The notes under the pieces were generated by a model. It was not told the origin of the DNA. It searched no databases and was given only the letters and a program-made list of their open reading frames with translations. Positions 45,541-57,448 of a stretch of 64,000 nucleotides of DNA are shown piece by piece. The position numbers were made by a program, and so were the translations under genes. This stretch comes from Tipula vernalis (lineage: Eukaryota; Arthropoda; Insecta; Diptera; Tipulidae): assembly GCA_958295665.1 (NCBI GenBank), contig OY282559.1, positions 130,609,605 through 130,673,604 of the forward strand, given 5' to 3'. Position 1 is the first letter of the stretch, and every line of letters starts with the position of its first letter.

Positions 45541-46030
45541 GGTCGTTAGATTTTAATCAACCCACAGTCCGACCTCACGGAGATGCCGTTCAACAGCTTA
45601 GAACTTATATGTATATATTACAAGAACTCAGTTATTCTGAATGCATTTTCGTCAACAATACCTAACGTCGTTCGAATATCGTCGATTATTGCCGCAGTAT
45701 AGGCAGAAAAAGTTCCGTAGAGATATGAGTTTTCAAAGAGGATTTTCAAAGTATAATAATATAGGTAAGGCGCAAAGATGTTTGAGCTGATTGCAAATTT
45801 TCATTAAGAGGAAGAATGGGTTACATGATCGAAGCAAAAATGTCCTGGAGATGTTAAACCAATTCCTACGGAAGCAGCCGTTTCAAGAAAGTAGCCAATT
45901 CCATCCAGTTTTCCATTATGCCCTCAAAATCCGAGAGGTATTGAAGCGTTATTCAGATATAGTGAATCGTACGTCATATGAAAACAATAAGAATTCCAAA
46001 CGGAAATGAACCGGTTTAGAGAATTAACCG
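45541..46030 (+). other. Unrecognised decayed sequence with a 72-residue frame
   Basis: The frame 45791-46009 (IKRKNGLHDRSKNVLEMLNQF; VFHYALKIREVLKRYSD) has balanced composition and could be the remnant of a retrotransposon or host gene. I do not recognise it. Neighbouring frames are closed. Confidence 0.25.
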
Positions 46031-46539
46031 AGACAAAGAGCTAAAATACCTGTTCTATCCTAATTAGTCTGAAATATGCCAGAAAGTTGATGGAAATGCA
46101 TGGATAGAAGTCTTCAGTCGATATTCTGTTCAATCAGTTGATCTTCTGTTTGAAGCGAGATTGAAAGATTAAAAAATTTGCGAGTGGTAGAGGCAATGAA
46201 GAGAGGAGATACATAAAAAGTATTTAACGAACCTCGGCTAAAAGTAGCGTCGAATAAAATTGCCAATATTAAGTATAGAATGAGACAGTTCAGAAATCAA
46301 GAATGAGAGAATTTAGAGTACCAGAACAGGAGTAAAGGCTTCTTTATCCTCCAACTCAACCACCTAGTAAATCGCAAATTCAGTTAGAGTCAAATCTCAA
46401 CTTTCTACTCACCTCAACAACAAAAAATACAACCCCAGCGTAACCCCAGCACGCTGAATTCTATCTAAAACTTATCTATATCTCTAGCCCGCAATACAAG
46501 GGTTGCCACGACTTCTCCGTACGTACTGCATTCTGTCAG

Positions 46540-47832
46540 CGCAATTTATGATCACTTTTTCACGTAAATTAGGCTGTATTTCATACATAGCACGTTGAAT
46601 GTTGATTTTTAATTACTCAATTGTTGTTGGATTATCAACTAAAGAAAGAAATTACAAGGTACCGACAAAACGGCGCAGTGGTTAAAGCTGCGGCGGTTGG
46701 ATCGGGAGGTACCGGGTTCGAATCCCTATAGGAGCGGGATGCAAACGGGATTTTTCATCATCTGATTACGATCGGTGATCAAGATGAACATATCTATGAC
46801 TTCCTGTTGAGAGTGCAGGTTCCATGGGCCGACCCACCTTTCATGTCAGCACTATTGGTTGGCATCAAGCAATGCAATGTGCAGGTGGTTTATTCAAAAC
46901 GGGTCTATAGCCTACGTCCTCGATTTGGCTACTATTGCGGAAAGTAGGACGGTAAAATTAAACTGTGAAACAGTTGGGGGAGCCGTGAGCCCCAGAACAG
47001 ATTGCATAGACTAAAACCAAAAAAAAAAAAAATTTCAACTGGACCAAATCTTGAGATAATTTCATCACCAAATTTTGTTTTTCAGTAAATCGATTGTTAA
47101 GGTGGGTTGAAACCACATATTTTCGAGATTATTCTCAACAACAGCAGGAAAAAAATCATTTAACATTGTTCTGTATCGTTCTCCATTGACTGTTACTCTT
47201 CGACCATTTTCTTCAAAGAAATATGGACCAATCACTCCACCAGCATGAATTTCACACCACACAGTCACTTTATCTGGATGTTATGGTATCTGAACAGTTT
47301 CTTGTGGATTTTAATTACTCCAAATTCTGCAATTCTGTTTGTTTACATAACCATTTAATCAAACCTGAGCTTCATCACTGAATAAAATTTTTCGATAAAA
47401 ATGTTCATCATTTTCAAGTTGTTCAAGAGCAAAATCAGAAAATAAATGATGGCTTCATTTCTTGAAGTTGAATTTTGTAAGGATGTAAACCCAAATCTTT
47501 TTATTAAAATTCTCAATGTTGTTGTTTCAGAAAGATTTAATTGTTGAGAACGACGTGGAACCAATACATTTGGATTTTCTCTTACACTTGCTGCTACCAA
47601 ATCAATATTCTCTTGTGTGCGTGAATTTCTTTGTCGTACTGGTACTCTTGTATCGTGTAATGAAAATTCACTTTCAAATTTGTCTACAATACGACGAATA
47701 GTGAGTCGATTAACTGAATAATGTCGTCCATGAATTCTTCTTAAATTTCCCTATAGTATTCGCAAATGAGCACTGAATTTGATAAAACAATTTAATAATT
47801 TCTAAACGTTGCCGAAGCGTGTATCTTTCCAT
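46540..47832 (-). pseudogene. mariner-type transposase, broken
   Basis: From a start at about 47832 it reads MERYTLRQRLEIIKLFYQ, a helix-turn-helix N-terminus. NPNVLVPRRSQQLNLSETT (second HTH) follows near 47540 and FYSVMKLRF near 47375. Then comes VTVWCEIHAGGVIGPYFF with VTVNGERYRTML and ENMWFQ at 47110. The QDGA block with the catalytic Asp should follow ENMWFQ but is deleted; the sequence jumps to LTIDLLKNK and, after a frameshift, FGDEIISRFGPVE at about 47040. Left of the SINE the C-terminus resumes: VDNPTTIE, stop, LKINIQRAMYEIQP near 46600. The family assignment is firm. Confidence 0.85.
46658..47032 (+). mobile_element. tRNA-derived SINE
   Basis: GGCGCAGTGGTTAAAGC (46672-46688) fits an A box and GGTTCGAATCC (46715-46725) is a perfect B box of RNA polymerase III, spaced as in tRNA genes. 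About 290 bp of unrelated body follow, then a poly(A) tail of 14 A ending at 47032. The insertion lies within the mariner transposase. A clear target duplication is not visible. Confidence 0.85.
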
Positions 47833-47949
47833 GATTATATAGCATAACCCTCTGAACACAAATGTCATAAGAAATGTCAAAAAATAATACGCAGTGTTGC
47901 CATAATAACCATTTTAAATTGTATCATTCCTATTGGAAAACCCTTTATA

Positions 47950-48460
47950 TCTTCAACACGGTTCGAAAACTACATGCATAGATTAACTCAACTTAACCTA
48001 ACCTCGAAGACTCTCGACTCAATCCCAAATAAATCTTCAACTGAATACCACGCTTAACGGAAACTAAATATTCTACTCGATCACATCTCAACCATCAACT
48101 CAACACCAATATAAATGACCAACAACTGCTATCCTCATGGGTACATGAGCTAACTTCCAATTCACCCCTCAATTAAATCGTCGAATGAACGGATGAACCA
48201 ATGATAACTCGAACGAATATTGCACAAAAAAATGCATGCGTAATGTACTTATAAGCTAACCTCCAATTCAACTTTCAAATCATCCCAAATAAATCCTTAA
48301 ATCAGTTCAATAGCTTGTGTTGAACGAGACCCCACGCCCAACTCAATCCTCAGAACAATTAAAACTAACTTTCAATTTAACTGTGAACATAACCTAAAAT
48401 AAATCCGATGCTCGTTGGCACAATAAATGCGCGTTGGCACAATTAATACTGGTCCCGAAC
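47950..48460. repeat. Degenerate AACTCAACC minisatellite and GCGTTGGCACAA repeats
   Basis: C/A-rich imperfect repeats such as CTCAACTTAACCTAACC and CAATCCTCAGAAC resemble the block at 6770-7050. TGCGCGTTGGCACAA occurs twice near 48410-48445 and again in altered form near 48590. Confidence 0.55.
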
Positions 48461-50150
48461 CCTATCATTATAGAACTATTTAAAACCACAATTGAAGCAG
48501 AATTGCAGATTTAGGATTTTTTAGCTCAGAATTTGATGATTTATAGTAAGATTATTTAGCATAGTTTTGGAAATGATCAAGCAATCTAAATGCGTGTTGG
48601 CACAACAATTGCACGTCCCGATTATTATCTTTATACACAATGAGCGTAGGCAGATAGCAGATATATAGGCCAACGGACAGTCATGTTTGCTTTTTTGTAT
48701 TCAGGGACTTCCATAACCTCGATAAAATGTGGTTACAGTCACCAGTTTTAACCAAATGAATGTTTGGTCATTTTTGACATGATTTCAATAACCTTGGTCG
48801 TCTTGGACCAAAAATCGGGTTTAGTTAACACAACATTTTAACACAAAAACAAACACCTTGTTTAAAAAAAAAATCTAAATGTGTTAAATGCAACTTTGAT
48901 TTTTGGTATAAAGGAGGACCACTCTACCAAATTATTGTATAAGATTTAAACACGTAACTATACGTTTACCAGTGGTTCAGCATCAATCTGATGAGTATCA
49001 CAACTTACTAATTTGTTAATTTTGGTTTAAATTAAAAACATAATTAAATCATTTACATGTTACTTAAAATAAACTAATTTCACGAAACAATCTTTTTCAA
49101 GCAAAAATCCCTAATTAAAATTTTAATCTAAATAGGAAAAGAAATACAAGAATGCAATAAATTTTCTAAAAAATTTAAATTCATTTCCATTTCAATTATA
49201 TTCCTAATTAAATTATTCTTTTGTTTTTGCTAAATTTTCAAATATTCCAAATTTCTAATTAAAATTTTAATTTTAAATTTGATTTTCTCTATAAATGTAT
49301 ACGATAATGTCATATTGTGGTAGGAAATGAAATTAAAATTCTAAAGGGAAATTAAAACTATACCGAAAATAAAAGACAACAGAAACTTCACAGTGTTGAC
49401 ATTTTGTTTTCTAAAAAAGTTGGAAGAATTTCTGCTGTTTGCAACCCATTCGAAATGTCATCAATTCTTTGATTGTTATAAAAACAAAACTCATAAATTG
49501 TAATAATAATAATAATTTAATAATGTTTTTTTTTATTGACGTAATGATATTGTTGTTGTTGTCAATAATAATAATTTTTTGTAGTATTCATATTATTTTG
49601 AACTGATTTGAATTTTATCATACACGAGTACATATAAAGTTATTAAAGAGTTCGCACAGGAGAAATTTAAACAGTTAAAAAAAAAAGTTCGATTTTTCAA
49701 AGTTTTCCATTTTCATATTTATTTTTATTTTATATTTAACTTGTCATACATATCAAACTAGAAAAATGATACGAAGAAGACTTAACTTTTCCTACTTTTT
49801 TGTGTCTAAGAATTTATAAACTTTATAATGCTTAATTTTCTTCGAGCTTTTCTCATAAAATATTTCATGTTAAAATATGATAGAAATGTATAATAGTAAA
49901 TGGTATAATGAATAAAAATTAAATGAAAATTTTCAAAAATAACACACACAAATAAAAAAAAAAAAGTTTTCCCATAAATTTTAAGAAGGAAAATAAAATC
50001 GCATGATAAAATAAAGTTGGATTATTTTTTGTTTGTTTCCTAAACCATAAAAATGTTTTCTTTATTTTATTTTGTGTTAAAGCGATTAAAATTAAAAATG
50101 GATTTCGAATGAAAGTGGTTAAGATCACTTTTTGGCAGTTTCCTATATTT
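48461..50150. other. AT-rich non-coding sequence
   Basis: No frame with protein-like composition and no recognisable transposon. TAATAATAATAAT and TTGTTGTTG runs lie near 49500-49580. Confidence 0.4.
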
Positions 50151-50153
50151 TAT

Positions 50154-50200
50154 ATTATATAAGTATTTAAAAAGTGGAATGGCATTTCTGGCGGCAGTCG
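50154..50200 (+). promoter_or_regulatory. Candidate core promoter (TATA and initiator)
   Basis: TATATAAGTATTTAAAAAG at about 50154-50173 could supply a TATA box. About 30 bases on, GGCAGTCG near 50195 resembles an arthropod initiator (TCAGT-like). It sits about 40 bp before the ATG of a signal-peptide frame. TATA-like runs are common by chance in AT-rich DNA. Confidence 0.35.
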
Positions 50201-50234
50201 AACGAAACGAAATTTTGAATTGTGACCATTAATC

Positions 50235-50348
50235 ATGAGACATCTAAGGAAACTGTTGCTTTTACTGGTATTTGTTGTAATGTCGCCTGGTCAGCGGATG
50301 GTCAAAATACGCATGGTCAAAAACAACTTCTTTGTAGTATACCAATAA
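50235..50348 (+). CDS. Candidate small secreted peptide, 37 residues
   Basis: ATG at 50235 in context TAATCATGAG opens 37 codons. MRHLRKLLLLLVFVVMSPGQ is a classic secretory signal: basic start, Leu/Val core, small or polar residues at the likely cleavage. The remainder, RMVKIRMVKNNFFVVYQ, is short and basic. A TATA/initiator pair lies upstream. It could be a complete small peptide gene or the first exon of a longer one, since GTAGTATACC near 50335 could act as a donor. I do not recognise a family, and chance occurrence is possible. Confidence 0.35.
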   Translation: MRHLRKLLLLLVFVVMSPGQRMVKIRMVKNNFFVVYQ

Positions 50349-51000
50349 AGGACATCGAGTGGTACAAATCCCACACGTATAGGAACGTATAGGGTGGTTC
50401 ACTTGAGCTCCTTAGGCAAACCAAGTTGCCGCGAGCAAGCAGGAGGAACTGTTATGAAGGAAATTGGAGCTCAGAGTACAATTTTTTTTAGGGAAGAAGT
50501 TTTAAAGTACTAAGAAATGTAAAAATGTATATCTGATTTAAAAGGCGCTTCTAAAAAAAAGGATGTATGATGTTTTAAAATGAAAAATTTTCGGAAAGCT
50601 ACCTCACGAATCGTATATTGATGATAAAGTATTATTTAATATCAGGCTAAAAGATTAGTTGGTAATCAATTAACTCGTCGAAAGTAACATAGTCTATGAG
50701 AGAGAAAAGTAACCAAGGTATGTCTAGATTCGGATAAAAGAGTAAACTACAAAGTATTTAATTTGGATAAGGAAATTTGTTATTAGGTACTGTAGATGCC
50801 ATGACATTCACATGAAGTTCACAGAGTTAGCTGATGGAAATTAGTAGAGAAATCAACGTTTTATATAACCAATACAAATTGTTTCCAAAAGCAAGACGCT
50901 GCTGAACACTTTAAAGTAAACAAAAAAAATGTCGAATGTACTTAAAAATTTTGGATTTGCTTTATCTGTTAATTAATTGCAGAATATAACGATGTGATCA
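50349..51000. other. AT-rich non-coding sequence
   Basis: I see no gene or named repeat here. Confidence 0.4.
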
Positions 51001-51340
51001 ATCGGTAGTAACTTTTTAAATAAAACACAAACGATTTTTATTAATCATTAAAATTTATTTCATTCCCTTCAAACTAATCCCCTTCGGATAGAATACACTT
51101 TATACCAACCTTTTTTCCAATGGTCTTCAAAACTTTCTTCGATTCGGCTTGTATCTGTTCTATCGAGTAAAACGATGCCTCCGGAGCGTTTTTTTTTTAG
51201 TTTCGGAAATAGTCTGAAGTCAGACGAAGCTAAATCAGGCAATTTGATGTTTTAGCGATAAGGTTCGATGTTTTGTCCAAATAGTCACGTATAACGATGC
51301 AGTGTGAAACCAAGAGTTGTCTGCCAAATATTCTTACCCC
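51000..51340 (-). pseudogene. C-terminal remnant of a second mariner transposase
   Basis: The minus strand reads LPDLASSDFRLFPKLKKK near 51180-51260, matching the conserved SPDLAPSDFFLFPxLK that includes the last catalytic residue region. It ends with SFEDHWKKGWYKVYSIRRG, equivalent to the usual W.KRW.KCIxxxGxYFEGD tail. A downstream AT-rich end follows. The N-terminal two-thirds are missing. The sequence differs from the mariner at 46.5-47.9 kb. Confidence 0.75.
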
Positions 51341-51589
51341 ACAAACAATTTGTCAAAAAACTGGGTTGCAACTCTAAATCCAACTAGAAATTAGCACATT
51401 ATTTCGTTTCATGTTTTAAAATCGTTATGCAATTTAAATCAAATGTTTCTTATCTTCTAGATGTTTGGAAAGGATGTATAAACTTCATTGAGATGGGAAT
51501 GGTTTAGTCATTTATTTAAATCGGTAAAACTGAAATCCGATGACAGTTCTATTGCACTTTGACACCTCAATATATGGAGTTTAATCAAA

Positions 51590-52020
51590 CATCATGATGA
51601 ATTATGTCTTCTTCTGAAAAATATGGATCTTCACGTACTTTGCATTTCTGAGACGTGGTTTCGGGTTACAATGTTTTGAGGTTTAATCGGCATGCTGATC
51701 GTTGGGAGGGTTTCTGTTTATACTACCGATCTACCTTGAAAGTAAAGCGAGGTAATATTACACAAATAATAAACAATATATTGTTACATTTTATATACCT
51801 CCACCTGTCAATGCAAACGACCTTTCTGATCTACTCACTATTCTTTTAGACTTAGCTACAATGTATGATAAATACATCATATTAGTGATTTTAACTGCAA
51901 CTTAATTGATCCGTCCACCATTTTACATCAAATATTGAGAAATTTTGATCTATTTTTCATCCCGTTCAATCCGACAACATTTTAGTATTTTAATTGTTTC
52001 TGACTGTAGTGTTGCATAAG
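51590..52020 (+). pseudogene. LINE endonuclease remnant
   Basis: Plus-strand pieces in shifting frames: DLHVLCISETWFR-like sequence near 51625-51665 (ISETW), GYNVLRFNRHADRWEGFCLY at 51663, IPPPVNANDLSDLL near 51798, then a GDFNCNLID-like segment near 51885. This order is that of an APE-type endonuclease from a Jockey/R1/CR1-like LINE. Breaks occur every 60-150 bp and no reverse transcriptase follows. Confidence 0.7.
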
Positions 52021-52575
52021 CCTAAGTGCTTACTACACAAATTATTCAATAAATATAAATATAAAAAAATTACCATTGCAGAGACAATTTAGAGAATTTT
52101 CAGTTACCACTAGAAAAATATTTGACCTAATTTGACTCTAATCATTTTCATTACGGTTATTGAAATATTTATCAGTCAATAATAATTATTTGTTATTGCT
52201 TTGGGGCTCGTCATCCTACTTCAACCAAAGGGTCAGATTTTCAACTATACTCGAGTTCAACTTCAAAAAAGCAAAGAGAATCTCTCAAAAACTGCTTCCT
52301 CCACACACAAATCAAAAAACAAATCAATCACAAAAATTTATTAAAACCGACTTTTCGTGGAAACGCACAGCCATAAAATGTTTCGAATAAATCAACACCA
52401 AACCTCATGTACAAAAATTTGTACAAAAAATATGACATTTGAGACAAAAACAGTTTGGACGAAAAAACCTTATGAGTTGAAAGGCGAGCACGATCTTCAA
52501 TAATATTGATTGAACATGTACCCGATCCAGTCTGTAGCCAAAATTAATGAACCTCCAAAATTACCTCGTTTATCG

Positions 52576-52597
52576 AGAAACAAACAAACAAACAAAG
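52576..52597 (+). repeat. (CAAA)n tract, possible LINE tail
   Basis: GAAACAAACAAACAAACAAAG resembles the tail of the LINE at 20901-20916. It could be the 3' end of the endonuclease remnant 0.6 kb upstream after internal deletion. That link is inferred. Confidence 0.4.
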
Positions 52598-52599
52598 CT

Positions 52600-54400
52600 G
52601 CCAATTGAAAATCATTTTTAATCCTTGTGATTCTCTCACTCCTTAATTTGGGGGGTGAAAGCGAACCTTGAAAGAGGATAGACGTGTTTTGTCTTCCCTC
52701 TTCAAACTTTAATTTAATTTTTTTTTTTTTTTTTTTATGTGTTGTTAGTGTGAAGTGTTATGTATATACTTTATATACATATGTATGTACATTTCAATTT
52801 TAATTTTATTTCTATTTTAATTCAATTTTAGTGAAATAATAATTAAAGTGTAAGTGAAATAATAATTAAAGTGTAATTTTGGAAAATGCAATCCACCGGG
52901 ATGCATTTATCAGGCAATGTATTATATTTATAGATAAAGAAATCAAAATTCTTGATTTCTTGATTAAGTGAATGATTTTACCTTTTGTGTGGTTGTACAT
53001 GGAATTTAATTACTAAAATCTAATAATTGGAACGTATTAAAATTGATTTTAACTTAATTTGATATACGTCATATGAATGTGTTCTTGTGTTTTATTTTAT
53101 GTACAAGCGACAGAAATATATTCTTGTAGCAAAACCAACAAACATGTTTATACAGGCCGTCTCGTTCGCTCTTTACACAGATCCTATCAAGAAAATGTAC
53201 TCTATATTATTGGTTTTTGTCATATAATATTGAAACAACAACAAAAACAGAAAAACGTTATTGGTGGTTTTGGTATAATCGTGACAAATATTTTCTTGTA
53301 TCTTGCTACATAGAACAGGAATATTTGTGCGTTGCTATAGGAGTATTATTTGTGTATAATATAATGAAAACATGATACGTCTCTTGCTACGCACATGGAA
53401 GATTGGTAGTGTTGGTAGTTTAGTATATACGATTCTGTTATTTTTATGTTGGTGATGTTTTCTCTTTTTGTGTTTTTTGTATTCATGAGATAACTATAGT
53501 GTTCTTGATAAAACATGAACTATATAAACACAACGAAAATTTTAATGGATTCGACTCAAATAGGATTCTTATACTTCGTATAATCGAGTAAGTTTGAGTC
53601 GAATCGGAAATTGGTAATTGTTTATTTAGGTATGATTAATTTTTTTTTACGGGGTGTTTTAAACTGCATTAAATTATATTAATTGTATTAAATTAATTTA
53701 ATTAATATTAAAAGATTATAAATTAATTAAATTATATGAATAAAATAGTAATATGGAAATATTAATTTTAAGTTGAATTGAGATTTGGTTTGCAACACAT
53801 TGCAGTTGGTCGTGTGTGACCGGTGTCCGTGAAATTGACCAATAGTAATAACTTAATATGTGCAATCTAGTTTTACTATTCGATAATTGGCACACCAATA
53901 TATACCAATTATCGTGCTACGAAATATATTTTCACTAATATGGTAATGTATTATTTTTAATATTTTAATGTATTAATTGTCGAACGTTTAATAAAATATA
54001 TTTAATTTATTTTATTTGTATTTTTATTTATTGATTATTGTTTATTTTATATTTATTTAATTATGTATAATAATGTTGTACACGTTATCTATTTGTTGTT
54101 TTTCACCACCACCATTTGTGCGCTCACAATGAAATCCATGATGAGACTGTCTTCTTGTTGTGTATATATATTTCGTTTATCTGTTTGTATATTCTTTATG
54201 TGTTGTGTCGCGTGGTTGGTATGCCTGCATGAAGACGACAGACAGAGCGCGTTGTCTTTGACGTGTGGCGGTGAACGCTTGTATAAATGCGTGACCGCCA
54301 CCGGACTCCCCCACGAGTAAATTTCCCCCTCTGTAATAATTTATGTCTGTGCAGCTTAAACGTCTGGCTCTACCAGAATCGTTAGCCGATCAGAATTATC
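52600..54400. other. AT-rich non-coding sequence, GC-richer near 54190-54320
   Basis: There is a poly(T) run at 52719-52736, and GTGAAATAATAATTAAAGTG is duplicated near 52830 and 52854. The block 54190-54320 (TGAAGACGACAGACAGAGCGCG; GTGACCGCCACCGG) is locally GC-rich with CpGs and could be a 5' UTR or regulatory region of a host gene, but no signal defines one. Confidence 0.35.
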
Positions 54401-54419
54401 ATAGGGGTGGAATGTGCAT

Positions 54420-54567
54420 GTGTACAAGTGCGTGTCTATCCTCCTGCGCGTAAGCGAGTGAGTGTGCGTTTATGCTCGTGAGTGTCCGAGTGCGTGTGTA
54501 TGCTCGTGAGTGTCCGAGTGCGTGTGTATGCTCGTGCGCGTATTCGAGTGTTCGTCTATGTAAGTGT

Positions 54568-54632
<65 letters not shown>

Positions 54633-54715
54633 CGTGGGTGTGTGATGCTTGCGTGCGTGTGCAAGTGTATGTGTGTGTGATGCTCGTGCGTATGCGAGTG
54701 AGAGTGCAAAAACCC
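54420..54715. repeat. (GT)n microsatellite with GTGTATGCTCGTGA flanking repeats
   Basis: A pure GT run spans about 54563-54630. It is flanked by repeated TGCTCGTGAGTGTCCGAGTGCGTGTGTA units (two copies near 54472-54530) and similar sequence after it. The open frames across it are repeat artefacts. Confidence 0.93.
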
Positions 54716-54899
54716 AGCCTTGTCAGTGTTTGGGGGGTGTGGTCGGGAATGGCTGGGTGATCGTTTTGCTGTACGACTATTGGGTAAGCCATTTGAATGA
54801 AAACATAAAAAAAATACATTTATTGAGTCTAAACAGATGGCCCGAGTTGGTGGTGAAAAATGTATATGTTACATTAAAAAAAAATAATTAAATTAAAAA

Positions 54900-55110
54900 A
54901 AATGAATTGTTGCTGCAATTGTTGTTTTTGATGTTGATGCTGATCTTGCTGCTAGTCCCGTTTTCTGCTGATAGTGATCGTGGTGATAGCGATGATGATG
55001 ATGCCGTTGTTTTACCTGATTGTTGACGGTGACGTCGCCTATGATGCCGGTGATGGCTGATGGTCATAGTGCATCCTCTCTGTTGGCCTCTGCACTGATA
55101 GTGGTGATGG
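54900..55110. repeat. Imperfect GTT/GAT trinucleotide-rich stretch
   Basis: TTGTTGCTGCAATTGTTGTT, GATGTTGATGCTGATC and GATGATGATGATG runs give a decayed trinucleotide repeat, strand-biased to G/T. Confidence 0.6.
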
Positions 55111-55280
55111 TGACAGTAAGTGTGTGTGTATCTAATTAAAATATGCGTGTTGAATGTAGTGTGACTCCATATTTGTTGTATTTTATGTGTGGTGTATTGG
55201 TATGGTACCGTATGTGCGAATGTGTGTCATTTACCTGGTACGGTTCGTACCAGGTGTGTACAATTTATTTCCACAATATA

Positions 55281-55283
<3 letters not shown>

Positions 55284-55336
<53 letters not shown>

Positions 55337-55355
55337 ATATATACATATATATATA

Positions 55356-55447
<92 letters not shown>
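55284..55447. repeat. (AT)n microsatellite
   Basis: About 160 bp of AT repeats with a central interruption TACAATATATATACATAT. The Tyr-Ile frames across it are not genes. Confidence 0.97.
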
Positions 55448-55448
<1 letters not shown>

Positions 55449-55767
55449 TATCGTATTCATATGTATTTGTGCAGTATACATTTTTAACGCAACACCACCC
55501 AAACTTCTTTAAAATTGATATAAATAAAAATCTTCTTGAAAGTACTAAATTTTATTTAGTTAGCTTAATTATTCTGGTTTACATTCCAGTGAAAAAAAAT
55601 TTTAAATACTTAATATTGAAAAACATACGGCTAATTTAATTTGATTCAAAATTATTTGTACAACTAAATTTTGATTCATATATATTTGTGCACTTGAAAA
55701 ATCTTAAAAAAAACAATTTATGATAATTCAATAATTTATTTTGTAATTAAAAATAGATAAATATACA

Positions 55768-56139
55768 TTAAAGAACTAACTTATACGACGTGTGTCCCCT
55801 ATTTGCCTTTAGCACTTCAGCGAGGCGCCTGGGAATGGAGTCAATTAAATTTCGCAAAAATTCCGTAGGCAACCACGCGTTGATAATGCCATCCCAAGTA
55901 CCTTCCTCGGTCCTTCCTACATCACAAGGAATTTGTCGTTTGATATATGCCCATACGTTCTCGATAACATTTAGGTCAGGACTCTGAGGAAGCCATTCTA
56001 ATAGAGCTTGATCTAAATCTTTTAAAAATTGTAAGACCATTCTACCTTTATGGATTGGAGCATTGTCTTGTTGAAGGATGAAGTTTTCGTCAATTAATTT
56101 GCATCCCGCAACTAGAGCCACCTCATTAAGTAGCTCCAA
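55768..56139 (-). pseudogene. Tc1-like transposase, C-terminal half
   Basis: A DDE_3-type domain that joins transposon ends to TA targets. The frame reads ILQQDNAPIH (second catalytic Asp) and, exactly 34 residues on, SPDLNVIENVWA (third catalytic Glu), a DD34E spacing typical of Tc1. It ends normally with RRLAEVLKANRGHTSYK. The N-terminal HTH domains and first Asp region are missing. The next 150 bp on the right have no coding. Confidence 0.88.
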
Positions 56140-56364
56140 GTAACGACTTTTTTAATTATCGTGCAAACTTTCATCAACATTGGTGATTTACGACCGATTT
56201 TAAACGTTTTTAGATACGTACTTTTTGTTGTTGTTTTTGGATGCGTAATTGTGGGTTGGCATCGGCGATATATGTATATGTATATGTGTAAATGTATGTA
56301 TGTCTATATTGTATATATTATGTCTCTGTAAATATTCTATATTGTATATATTATGATAATATGG

Positions 56365-57448
56365 TTAGTGTAGCGGTTGTCCTGAAGCAGCTAGTGGTAA
56401 TTGCATTGTCGTGTTAATGTAATAATTATTAAAGTCTGTTGATGTAATCGTTTGAACAGAAGGATTAATAATTTCAATCAATGTATGATTGTCTTCAGCT
56501 CCAGCTAATAATGATCTTGCGCATATTTTTACTTTTGAAAAAACTTTTCCAATAGCTGTTTTAACCTTGGCAAATATGGCGACAAAAAAAAAAAAAAAAA
56601 ACCAATGTGTGGGTGGTGCAAATAGGTTCCAAAGATTAGTTGTTTTATGAATAGCAGCGTTGTCGAGTATTAGCCATGCGTTTTCGATGTTGATCTCTTC
56701 CAACTTGGAAAAAAGTGCCGTAATAAATTGAGAAAAATTACAGTGTTGACATTAGAATTGAATATTACATTTGTATGCACAATTCCCTGACAATTCATAG
56801 CGGCAATTAGCGACACATTTCTGCCTATAACTGCTGGCAATTTTAGGCGGGAACTTATGTTAATTTTAAAGTTTTGGACCGCCTTAGATAGTTGGTAAAG
56901 TCACTTTCCTCAACAAATATTATTTTCTGTCGATATTGTGGAACATTTTGAGAAAAATGCACTACATGTATAGTATTTTTCGAAGATCGATAGTTCGTTT
57001 ATCATTTAGACGATTTACCTCAAGTTGTGCCAGTTTAATGTTATCTTGAGCTTATTTAAGCCGTTTTGAATCGAAGAAATGCTTAGCAGCCGATTATCGC
57101 AGTTTTCTTTTACATTTTTTAGGGTTATTGCTGGATTTCCCCCTATGAAATGCTCAATTTTATTTAAAATATCCTCTATAATCTTAGAGAATCTTTTGCC
57201 ACCACATTTTTCCACAATGATTTCTTCACCATCTTTCAAATAGTTTTTGATAATTGAATTAGCGGTATTTTTATTTATACCTGAGAGTTCCGCTAATGCT
57301 ACAATTGATTTTCCCTCATTGTAAAATTTTATTAATAATTTTTTGGACTCCAAACTGGTCCTTTTGTGACATTGGCTACAGGAGACCCGTGTTGCTCTGA
57401 AACTTGCGAATCACTGATGCGATTTTTCTTTTCCGATGAATTTTCCAT
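56365..57448 (-). pseudogene. Tc1/IS630-type transposase, nearly full-length, broken
   Basis: The minus-strand ATG at 57448 opens a short N-terminus. After a frameshift near 57355 comes an HTH, IKFYNEGKSIVALAELSGIN then KNTANSIIKNYLK. The second HTH, KNVKENCDNRLLSISSIQNG, follows at about 57080. The catalytic domain starts with FVEESDFTNYLRRS near 56915 and LKLPAVIGRNVSLIAAM near 56835. It continues with AWLILDNAAIH (second Asp) near 56660. A run of A at 56583-56600 then makes six Phe where the P-x-SPxLNPIE motif should be, so the third catalytic residue is lost; KVFSKVKICARSLL follows. It is a different family from the fragment at 55.8 kb. Confidence 0.75.

Larger units (their letters stand above)
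46500..47948 (-). mobile_element. mariner-type transposon, split by a SINE and decayed
   Basis: The transposase is readable on the minus strand from 47832 down to about 46540. The right end, reverse-complemented, begins AAAGGGTTTTCCAATAGG at 47925-47948. The left end is not clear. A SINE (46658-47032) separates the last tenth of the transposase from the rest. Confidence 0.8.

Noticed and set aside
46672..46725. A functional tRNA gene
   Set aside because: A and B boxes are present, but the sequence does not fold into a cloverleaf acceptor stem around them and is followed by a SINE body and poly(A).
54470..54819. Cys-Val and His-Thr repeat frames
   Set aside because: Translations of a GT microsatellite.
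55143..55639. Several overlapping Tyr-Ile frames up to 150 residues
   Set aside because: Translations of an AT microsatellite.
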